From: CAYTEO01 sp964436825
GTDB taxonomy: Bacteria; Krumholzibacteriota; Krumholzibacteriia; LZORAL124-64-63
Length of the DNA: 22,962 bases
Direction of reading: 5' to 3'
Assembly (NCBI GenBank): GCA_964436825.1
Contig: CAYTEO010000041.1
Location: forward strand, 1-22,962
The notes under the pieces are model-generated. The model searched no databases. It worked only from the letters and a program-made list of their open reading frames with translations, and was not told the origin of the DNA. Below, piece by piece: positions 14,279-20,773 of this stretch. How positions within the stretch are numbered: the stretch's first letter is position 1; each line of letters starts with the position of its first letter. The translations under genes and the position numbers were made by a program.

Positions 14279-16282
14279 TCACCGCGGCCCGCCGGAACGG
14301 TCCAGTCCCAGCAGCCGCTCGACCCGCCGGAGATTGCCGGCCAGCGACGTGTCGGCCGGCGCGACGCCCAGTCCCCGCCGCAGGACGGCGGCCGCTTCCG
14401 GCAGCCGCCCCGCGCGGGCCAGCAGGATCCCCAGGTCGAGATAGCCCCGCGGGTCGCCGGGATGCTCGTCCAGCAGCCGACGGGCGGCCTGCTCGGCGGC
14501 CGCGGGGCGGCCGGCGTGGAGCAGGGCGACGGTGTAGTTGTGCAGCAGCGTGGGGTCGGAGTCGCGGCGCAGGTAGTCGTCCAGCAGCGGGATGGCCCGG
14601 TCGATCTCGCGCCGCTGCAGCAGCAGGTTGATCAGGTCCTTCTCCACCAGGGGGCGCTCCAGGGCCCGCTCCAGGCCGCGGCGCAGGACGGCGACCGCCT
14701 CCTGCTCCCGCCCCTGCAGGACCCGCAGGCGGGCCAGGCCGCGATAGGCCTGGGTCAGGCGGGGATCCAGCTCCAGGGCGTGTTCGTAGAGACGGGCCGC
14801 CCGCTGCAGGTCCGCCGTCGCGGCCGGGTCGGCGGCGGTGCGCCCGGCATCGCCCAGGTGTTGCCAGCGGATCGCCTCGTTGACCAGTCCGGCGGCCTGC
14901 AGCCGGACCAGCAGGGGGCGCAGTCCCCAGGGCTGGACGACCAGGACCGCCGCGACGAGCAGACCCAGCGCGAGCAGGCGCTCCCGGCGGCCGGCCGCCA
15001 GCACCTCCCCCGCCGCCAGACCGGTCAGCAGCGCCCAGACCGGCACCAGGACCAGCCGGTAGCGGCTGACGACGAAGAAGACGCTCCCGCCGGCGACCAG
15101 CAGCGTCGCGGCGGCGATCCAGACCAGCACCCAGCGTCGGCGGCGGCGCAGGGCCAGGACCAGCCCCACCAGGCCGCCCGCCGACAGCAGGCCGTACGGC
15201 ACGACCAGGGGACGGAGGGTCGGCGCGTAGCGCGGCCAGGCCTCCAGGGGCGAGATCTGGGGGAACTCGGCGGCCGTCAGGTGGAGGTGGACCTTGCGGA
15301 GCCAGAGCCGCAGGGCGCGGCCGGGGCGGGCGCGGATGCTCCGCCAGGCCTCGCGGGCCCAGGTCCGGTCGGCCGCCGCGGCGTCGGGGACGTGCCGTCC
15401 CAGCCGGCGGCTCAGGAAGGCGGCGCCGGTGGGATCGGCCTCGACGTCGAAGCCCGTGAAGGTGATGAACAGTCCGTTGGCCTCCGGCCCGTTGCCGATG
15501 TAGAGGTTGATCCCGCCGTTGAGACTCGGCCCCACCGGCCGGCCGCTGCGGACGCTGTTGACCACGACGGCGGGCAGCAGCATGCCGGCCGCGACGACGC
15601 CCGCCAGCAGCGCCCCCCGCCAGCGCCGCCACACGGTGGCGGCGGCCGGATCGCGCAGCGCCCATGCCGCCGGCAGCCAGAGCAGCAGGGTGTGGCCGCG
15701 CAGCAGTCCCGCGAGGCCGATCAGCAGACCCGCCAGCGCGGCCCGCCGCAGGCCGGCGGGTCCGCGGGGCAGGGTCAGCAGGGCCAGCAGTCCGGTGACC
15801 ACCGCGGTCAGGGGGATCTCCAGCAGGACCGTCGTCACCAGCACGGCGGCCGGGCGATACAGCAGCCACAACGCGGGCGGCAACCACCAGAGACGACGGT
15901 CTAGGAAACGCCGACCGAGCACGCCCAGCAGCACCGCGACCCAGGCCCAGCAGGCCGCCTGGAGGATCCGGATCCCGGTCGGCGGCGGTCCCACGCGCAC
16001 CCGGTGGGCGTCGAGGGTCCGGCCGCTGCCGGTGACGGCGACGAGATAGGGGTAGAGGGGAGACATGTAGAAGGGCTGGCGGGGAACCCTCTCCCCGCCC
16101 GCGATGGCGGCCCCCCGGCGCAGGTAGTAGGCCTCGTCCAGGACCGGGACCCTGGTCAGGGCTGTCTGGTCGAGCCGGTGCCAGGTCGCCGACCAGAAGA
16201 CGATCATGGCGGCGGCCGCCAGCAGGACCGGCCACCAGGCGAACCGGGCCGACGGACGCTGCTGCCGGCGGTGGCCGTTCAC
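14279..16282 (-). CDS. GT39-like membrane glycosyltransferase with C-terminal TPR domain
   Basis: A 667-residue protein resembling the ArnT/PMT (GT-C fold) glycosyltransferases that use polyprenyl-phosphate sugars. After a basic N-terminus there is a membrane segment (about 15-33), then a first periplasmic loop with the acidic pair DE (49-50) before AYYLRRG and SPLYPYLVA (74-82), the usual GT-C signature. About ten hydrophobic segments follow up to about 450, including VVSRYRLVLVPVWALL (404-419). Residues about 480-655 are soluble TPR-like repeats (AARLYEHALELDPRLTQAYRGLARL and three more units). The start is GTG at 16282, overlapping the ychF stop by GTGA, with no Shine-Dalgarno of its own, so it is probably translated by coupling. 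Acceptor (protein, lipid or O-antigen) unknown. The fused TPR may bind the acceptor or a partner. Confidence 0.82.
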   Translation of the reverse strand: MNGHRRQQRPSARFAWWPVLLAAAAMIVFWSATWHRLDQTALTRVPVLDEAYYLRRGAAIAGGERVPRQPFYMSPLYPYLVAVTGSGRTLDAHRVRVGPPPTGIRILQAACWAWVAVLLGVLGRRFLDRRLWWLPPALWLLYRPAAVLVTTVLLEIPLTAVVTGLLALLTLPRGPAGLRRAALAGLLIGLAGLLRGHTLLLWLPAAWALRDPAAATVWRRWRGALLAGVVAAGMLLPAVVVNSVRSGRPVGPSLNGGINLYIGNGPEANGLFITFTGFDVEADPTGAAFLSRRLGRHVPDAAAADRTWAREAWRSIRARPGRALRLWLRKVHLHLTAAEFPQISPLEAWPRYAPTLRPLVVPYGLLSAGGLVGLVLALRRRRRWVLVWIAAATLLVAGGSVFFVVSRYRLVLVPVWALLTGLAAGEVLAAGRRERLLALGLLVAAVLVVQPWGLRPLLVRLQAAGLVNEAIRWQHLGDAGRTAADPAATADLQRAARLYEHALELDPRLTQAYRGLARLRVLQGREQEAVAVLRRGLERALERPLVEKDLINLLLQRREIDRAIPLLDDYLRRDSDPTLLHNYTVALLHAGRPAAAEQAARRLLDEHPGDPRGYLDLGILLARAGRLPEAAAVLRRGLGVAPADTSLAGNLRRVERLLGLDRSGGPR

Positions 16283-17325
16283 ACGCTGAAGCGGATGTTG
16301 AGGACGTCGCCGTCCTGGACCACGTAGTGCTTCCCCTCCAGGCGGACCTTGTTGGCCTTGCGCGCCTCGGCCAGCCCCCCGCAGGCGACCAGGTCGTCGT
16401 AGGCGCAGGTCTCGGCCCGGATGAAGCCGCGCTCCATGTCCGAGTGGATGGTCCCGGCCGCCTGGGGCGCCAGCGTGCCGCGGCGGATCGTCCAGGCCCG
16501 GCACTCGTCCTCGCCGACGGTGAAGAAGCTCTGCAGACCCAGGGCCCGGTAGGCGGCCCGGATCAGGCGGTCCGCGGCCGGCTCCTCGACCCCCAGGTCG
16601 GCCAGGAACTCGCGCCGCTCCCCGGGAGCCAGCTCGGCGATCTCCGCCTCCAGCTTGGCGCACAGGTCCACGACCTCGGCGCCGCCGGCCCGTGCGGCCT
16701 CGACGACCTCGGCCGGGACGCCGTCCTCGTCCCCGTTGAGGATCAGCAGCAGCGGCTTGAGCGTCAGCAGGGAGAAGCCGCTCAGCAGCTTCCGCTCGTC
16801 CTCGGTGAACTCGAGATCGCGCAGCGGCAGTCCCTGTTCCAACCGCTCGCGGCACCGCTCCAGCAGGGGCGGCTCCAGCGGGTTGTCGACCTTCCCCTTC
16901 TTCTGGCGGTCGCTCGCCAGGCGCTCCAGGCGCTTCTCGACGACCTGCAGGTCGGCGACGGTCAGCTCCAGGGCCACGTCCTCGATCTCCGCCCGCGGAT
17001 CGGGCTCGGACATGCCGTCCGCGAAGCAGCGGACGACCTGGGCCAGGGCGTCGACCTTGCGGGCGTGCTCCAGGAAACGGACGGCCTCGCCGCCGACCCC
17101 GCCCCCGGGGTCGAAGCCGGGGATGTCGACCCACTCCACGCTGGCGTGGACGGTCCTGCGCGGCCGGAACATCTCGCTCAGCCGGTCCAGGCGCGGGTCG
17201 GGCACCTTGCCCACCGCCCGATGGGGCTCCACGCCCCCCTGACCCACCGGCGCGCCGGCCCCGGTGACGGCATTGAAAAGGGTCGTCTTGCCGCTGTACT
17301 TGACACCCAGGATCCCGATCTGCAT
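16279..17325 (-). CDS. ychF: YchF/OLA1-type P-loop NTPase
   Basis: A 348-residue Obg-related NTPase of the YchF group, slightly shorter than E. coli YchF (363 aa). The P-loop is GVKYSGKT (7-14) followed by TLFNAVTG. Switch/G3 is VDIPGFDPG (66-74). The G4 position reads NGDE (197-200), i.e. NxxE, the motif that makes YchF prefer ATP over GTP. A coiled-coil insert (about 125-185) follows the G3 region, and a C-terminal TGS domain (about 262-348) ends with MERGFIRAE, KANKVRLEGKHYVVQDGDVLNIRFSV, the last part split over family-typical positions. YchF binds ribosomes and affects stress responses. GGGGAG precedes the ATG. A promoter with TATCAT lies upstream, and the downstream glycosyltransferase overlaps by 4 nt. 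Confidence 0.94.
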   Translation of the reverse strand: MQIGILGVKYSGKTTLFNAVTGAGAPVGQGGVEPHRAVGKVPDPRLDRLSEMFRPRRTVHASVEWVDIPGFDPGGGVGGEAVRFLEHARKVDALAQVVRCFADGMSEPDPRAEIEDVALELTVADLQVVEKRLERLASDRQKKGKVDNPLEPPLLERCRERLEQGLPLRDLEFTEDERKLLSGFSLLTLKPLLLILNGDEDGVPAEVVEAARAGGAEVVDLCAKLEAEIAELAPGERREFLADLGVEEPAADRLIRAAYRALGLQSFFTVGEDECRAWTIRRGTLAPQAAGTIHSDMERGFIRAETCAYDDLVACGGLAEARKANKVRLEGKHYVVQDGDVLNIRFSV

Positions 17326-17363
17326 GGCAGGTCTCCCCGTTGGCTGTGGTCGGTCGCGAAGCG

Positions 17364-17392
17364 ATGATAACGGGCGCCCCGTCCCGGCGCAA
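17364..17392 (-). promoter_or_regulatory. Putative ychF promoter
   Basis: On the minus strand: TTGCGC (17387-17392), 17-nt spacer, TATCAT (17364-17369). The leader to the ychF ATG would be about 32 nt. It is divergent from the malic enzyme promoter, with 18 bp between the two -35 boxes. Confidence 0.55.
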
Positions 17393-17410
17393 CACGACCA
17401 GAATTCTCGG

Positions 17411-17438
17411 TTGCTTCCCCACGCCGGAAGCGTACCTT
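17411..17438 (+). promoter_or_regulatory. Putative malic enzyme promoter
   Basis: TTGCTT (17411-17416), 16-nt spacer, TACCTT (17433-17438). The predicted leader is about 39 nt and contains the Shine-Dalgarno AAGGATGAGG. A better-looking TTGACG at 17454-17459 is too close to the start codon to serve as a -35. Confidence 0.45.
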
Positions 17439-17483
17439 CGGGCTGTCAAACGGTTGACGACCTTTCAATGAAAGGATGAGGCG

Positions 17484-19154
17484 ATGTACAAGGGCAAGCG
17501 TTCCCATGCCAACGGGATCCCGTCGCGCATGGAGCTGATGCACGACCCCCGCCATTACAAGGGGACGGCCTTCACGGAGAAGGAACGTGACGTCCTGCAC
17601 CTGCGGGGCCTGCTCCCGCCCCGGGTCCACACCCAGAGGGAACAGGTGGCCCGGGTCATGGAGAACTACCGCAAGAAACCGACGGACATCGAACGCTACA
17701 TCTTCCTGACTTCGCTGCAGGGACGCAACGAAAACCTTTTCTACCGCGTCATCATCGACCACATCGAGCAGATGATGCCCATCATCTACACGCCGACGGT
17801 CGGCCAGGCCTGCCAGGAGTACGGCCACATCCTGCGCAAGCCGCGCGGGCTGTTCATCTCGGCCCAGGACCGCGGGCGCATCGAGGAGCTGCTGTGGAAC
17901 TGGCCGGAGGACGACGTGCGGATCATCGTCGTCACCGACGGCGAGCGGATCCTCGGCCTAGGCGACCTGGGCGCCGACGGCATGGGGATCCCCGTGGGCA
18001 AGCTCTCCCTCTACACCGCCTGCGCCGGCGTCCATCCCCGGCAGTGCCTGCCCATCACCCTCGACGTCGGGACGAACAACGAGGAGCTGCTCAACGATCC
18101 CCTCTACGTGGGGCTGCAGCACCGTCGCCTGACCGGACAGGAGTACGACGATTTCATCGAGGAGTTCGTCACGGCCGTCCGCGAGGTCTACCCCCACGCC
18201 GTCATCCAGTTCGAGGACTTCGCCAACCACAACGCCTTCCGCCTGCTGCAGAAGTACCGCGACCGGCTGGCCTGCTTCAACGACGACATCCAGGGCACGG
18301 CGGCGGTCACCCTGGCCGGCCTGTTCTCCGCCCTGCGCATCACCGGCAAGCCGCTGACCGAGCAGATGATCCTGTTCAACGGCGCCGGCGAGGCTGGCAT
18401 CGGGATCGGCGACCTGATCGTCTCGGCCATGGAGCTGGAGGGACTGCCCCGCGAGGAGGCGATGCAGCGGATCTGGTACGTCGACTCCAAGGGCCTGGTC
18501 GTCGCCTCCCGCACCGACCTGGCGGAGCACAAGCTCCCCTACGCCCACGAGCACGCCCCGATCGACAACCTGGCCGACGCCGTCCGCGAGCTGAAGCCGA
18601 CGGCGCTGATCGGCGTCTCGGCCGTGCCGCAGGTCTTCACCGAGGAGATCGTCAAGGAGATGGGCCGGTTGAACGAGCGGCCCATCATCTTCGCCCTCTC
18701 CAACCCCACCTCCAAGGCCGAGTGCACCGCCGAGCAGGCGTACACCTGGACGGAGGGACGGGCCATCTTCGCCAGCGGCAGCCCGTTCCCGCCGGTGGAG
18801 ATCGGCGGCCGGACGCTGGTCCCCGGACAGGGGAACAACGCCTACATCTTCCCCGGCCTCGGCCTGGGCGCCATCGTCAGCCACACCCGGCGGGTCACCG
18901 ACCCCATGTTCTACGCCGCGGCCAGGACCCTGGCCGACCTGGTTTCCGAGGACGACCTGGCGCGGGGGACGATCTACCCGCCCCTGACCGACATCCGCGA
19001 GGTCTCGGCCCACATCGCCGCCGCCGTGGCGAAGATCGTCTACGACGAGGGCCTGACCGAGCTCCCGCGCCCCGACGACATCCTGGCCGAGGTCCGCGAG
19101 AACATGTACGAGCCGGTCTACCCCTGCTACGTCGACGACTGCGACGAGAGCTGA
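17484..19154 (+). CDS. maeA: Malic enzyme (large, NAD(P)-dependent type)
   Basis: A 556-residue cytosolic enzyme that oxidatively decarboxylates L-malate to pyruvate, linking the TCA cycle to pyruvate and reducing power. It is the large form related to E. coli MaeA (565 aa) and animal malic enzymes, not the short MaeB type. Motifs: YTPTVG with the catalytic Tyr102, the IGLGDLG-like GLGDLGADGMGIPVGK with Lys173, metal ligands Glu243-Asp244 (QFEDF) and Asp267 (FNDDIQGTA), the Rossmann GAGEAGIG (300-307), VDSKGLV (333-339) and LSNPTSKAE. NAD versus NADP preference is not settled by what I can see; the maeA symbol reflects the closest familiar relative. AAGGATGAGG precedes the ATG. The gene converges with the rhodanese-methyltransferase gene, with 13 bp between stop codons and no terminator. 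Confidence 0.95.
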   Translation: MYKGKRSHANGIPSRMELMHDPRHYKGTAFTEKERDVLHLRGLLPPRVHTQREQVARVMENYRKKPTDIERYIFLTSLQGRNENLFYRVIIDHIEQMMPIIYTPTVGQACQEYGHILRKPRGLFISAQDRGRIEELLWNWPEDDVRIIVVTDGERILGLGDLGADGMGIPVGKLSLYTACAGVHPRQCLPITLDVGTNNEELLNDPLYVGLQHRRLTGQEYDDFIEEFVTAVREVYPHAVIQFEDFANHNAFRLLQKYRDRLACFNDDIQGTAAVTLAGLFSALRITGKPLTEQMILFNGAGEAGIGIGDLIVSAMELEGLPREEAMQRIWYVDSKGLVVASRTDLAEHKLPYAHEHAPIDNLADAVRELKPTALIGVSAVPQVFTEEIVKEMGRLNERPIIFALSNPTSKAECTAEQAYTWTEGRAIFASGSPFPPVEIGGRTLVPGQGNNAYIFPGLGLGAIVSHTRRVTDPMFYAAARTLADLVSEDDLARGTIYPPLTDIREVSAHIAAAVAKIVYDEGLTELPRPDDILAEVRENMYEPVYPCYVDDCDES

Positions 19155-19167
19155 CGGGCGGGACCGC

Positions 19168-20043
19168 TCAGGCACCGAGACGCGCCACGATCCCGGCGGC
19201 CGGTCGGCCGTCGGGATCGTCGTCCTCGGCCAGGTGGAGATGGGTGAACGGGGGCGACGGCAGCAGCGCCGGCAGCTCCCCGGGCTCCAGGCAGAAGCGC
19301 CGGCGCGGCAGCCTCTCGGCGGCGGACGGCACCCAGCGGAAGGTCCGCACCAGCACGACCCCGCCCGGCCGCAGCAGCTGCGGGGCGCGGCGCAGCAGCG
19401 GCCGCTCCAGGTAACGGATCGCCAGCAGGAGCGCCCAGGGGCCGGCCGGCACCTGGGCGGGATCGGACAGGTCGCGCACCAGGGAAGTCAGCCGGACGCC
19501 CTCCTCCGCCGCCAGCTCCCGCGCCCGCCGCAACGCCTCCGGATCCCGGTCGACGACCGTCACCGCGTAGCCCCGCCGCGCCAGCCAGACGGCGTTGCGG
19601 CCGCTGCCGCTGCCGCAGTCCAGGACCGGACCCGCCGCCGGGGGCGGCAGCAGGCCGGCCTGGTCGACCAGGAAGGGGGCCGGCCGCCACAGGGAGGTGC
19701 GGCCCGGTCCCGTCTCCCGCGGCAGCGCCGCCGCCAGCTCCGCGCACCAGACGGTCCCGTCGGCAAGGCGTCCTCCCCGGCGCAGGAACTCCACCAGCCG
19801 CCGGGTCGTGTCCGAATCCGGACCGACGACCAGCAGCGGTTCGTGACGCGGCGGCAACCGGTGGCCCGGCAGCCAGGCCGCCAGGACGTCGTCGTGAAGC
19901 CCTTCCGCCGCCGGCAGCGGCCACGAGGCCGCCCCCGCCGCATGTCCCGCCCGGAAGGCGGCGGGTTCGCGCACGTCGAGGATGTTCCCCGCCACGACGG
20001 CCGGGTGTGCGGCCGCCGGCCCCGGGGCGAGCAACCGGATCAT
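19168..20043 (-). CDS. Rhodanese-like domain fused to a class I methyltransferase
   Basis: A 291-residue two-domain protein. Residues about 14-108 read as a rhodanese domain: LDVREPAAFRAGHAAGA (22-38) matches the family's DVRxxxEFxxGHIxGA, and the segment near VWCAELAAALP looks like its closing helix. The active-site loop, where a Cys is expected, reads LLVVGPDSDTT (70-80) with no Cys, so sulfurtransferase activity is unlikely. Residues about 120-291 are a SAM-binding methyltransferase: motif I VLDCGSGSGRNAVWLA (140-155), VVDRDPEAL with the acidic residue after beta-2, and LLRPGGVVLVRTF. This part resembles TehB-like small-molecule methyltransferases. The start at 20043 follows GGGAGGAAAG; an ATG 8 codons earlier lacks a good site. 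It is divergent from the alkyltransferase gene. The substrate is unknown; a chalcogen or thiol compound is a guess from the domain pairing. Confidence 0.85.
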   Translation of the reverse strand: MIRLLAPGPAAAHPAVVAGNILDVREPAAFRAGHAAGAASWPLPAAEGLHDDVLAAWLPGHRLPPRHEPLLVVGPDSDTTRRLVEFLRRGGRLADGTVWCAELAAALPRETGPGRTSLWRPAPFLVDQAGLLPPPAAGPVLDCGSGSGRNAVWLARRGYAVTVVDRDPEALRRARELAAEEGVRLTSLVRDLSDPAQVPAGPWALLLAIRYLERPLLRRAPQLLRPGGVVLVRTFRWVPSAAERLPRRRFCLEPGELPALLPSPPFTHLHLAEDDDPDGRPAAGIVARLGA

Positions 20044-20124
20044 CCGTCTTTCCTCCCGCGGTGGCATCTGGTAAGGTTCCCGGAGCGCCGAGGCGGCCGG
20101 CTGGCGGCCCCCGGCGCCGGAACG

Positions 20125-20667
20125 ATGTTGCGTTATGCCCTTCTACGCACGGTGCTTTCCCCCCTGCTCGCCGTCACAGGCGACGAGGGGCTGTTTCGCC
20201 TGGAGTTCCTGCCCCGGGCCTTCCAGGCCCCGACCCGCGCCCACACCATCGCCGTGCGCCTGGGAGAGACGCAGCCGCCGCGCGAGGACCCCGCCGCCTT
20301 CGGCGAACTGCGCCGCCGCCTGGCCGCCTACTTCGTCGGCGAGGGCGACCTGTCCGGCATCCCCCTGGCCATCCGGGGCACGCCGTTCCAGACGGCCGTC
20401 TGGCACCGCGTCCTGCGCATCCCGCCGGGGAAGCTGCGCACCTACCACCAGCTGGCCCGCGAGGTGGGCGAGCCCCAGGCCACCCGGGCGGTCGGCAGCG
20501 CCCTGGCGGCCAACCCGCTGCCGCTGCTGATCCCCTGTCACCGGGTCATCGGCAGCGACGGTCGCCTGACCGGCTACGCGGGCGGCCTGGCAGCCAAGGC
20601 ACAGCTGCTGCGCCTGGAGGGACACACCGTCGACGGCGACCGGCTCGTTCCTCCTCAACTGTTCTGA
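20125..20667 (+). CDS. ogt: Methylated-DNA-[protein]-cysteine S-methyltransferase
   Basis: A 180-residue suicide DNA-repair protein that takes the alkyl group from O6-alkylguanine onto its own cysteine. An N-terminal RNase H-like domain (about 1-80: LSPLLAVTGDEGLFRLEFLP) is followed by the DNA-binding and active domain: GTPFQTAVWHRVLRIPPGKLRTYHQLA (the helix-turn-helix with the arginine finger region), AVGSALAANPLPLLIPCHRVIG with the acceptor Cys138, and GYAGGLAAKAQLLRLEG. Both length and motifs fit the Ogt/AdaB group. The ATG at 20125 has no clear Shine-Dalgarno, only GGA, so initiation may be weak; the frame is open farther upstream but lies opposite the divergent gene. The 81-bp divergent gap holds TTTCCT-17 nt-TAAGGT, a poor promoter match. 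Confidence 0.95.
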   Translation: MLRYALLRTVLSPLLAVTGDEGLFRLEFLPRAFQAPTRAHTIAVRLGETQPPREDPAAFGELRRRLAAYFVGEGDLSGIPLAIRGTPFQTAVWHRVLRIPPGKLRTYHQLAREVGEPQATRAVGSALAANPLPLLIPCHRVIGSDGRLTGYAGGLAAKAQLLRLEGHTVDGDRLVPPQLF

Positions 20668-20719
20668 TCCCCGACCGATTCCCGGGGGAAATGACTGGCG
20701 CGCCGGGGTGCCGGGCGAC

Positions 20720-20725
20720 TATCTT
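20720..20725 (+). promoter_or_regulatory. -10-like box upstream of glgP
   Basis: TATCTT, 48 nt before the glgP start codon, in the 106-nt gap after the alkyltransferase gene. TGGCGC lies 18 nt upstream as a weak -35 candidate. It matches the TAYCWT form seen at other starts in the window. Confidence 0.35.
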
Positions 20726-20773
20726 CCCTCGCCCCGGAACCGGCAACCCGAGCATCCGAGCCAAGGGGGACCG

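Noticed and set aside
16283..17449. N-terminal extension of the glycosyltransferase frame
   Set aside because: It runs through ychF in another frame and has no protein-like composition; the membrane protein starts at the GTG at 16282.
17454..17459. TTGACG as -35 box for malic enzyme
   Set aside because: It is only 24 nt from the start codon, so the -10 would fall on the Shine-Dalgarno or ATG.
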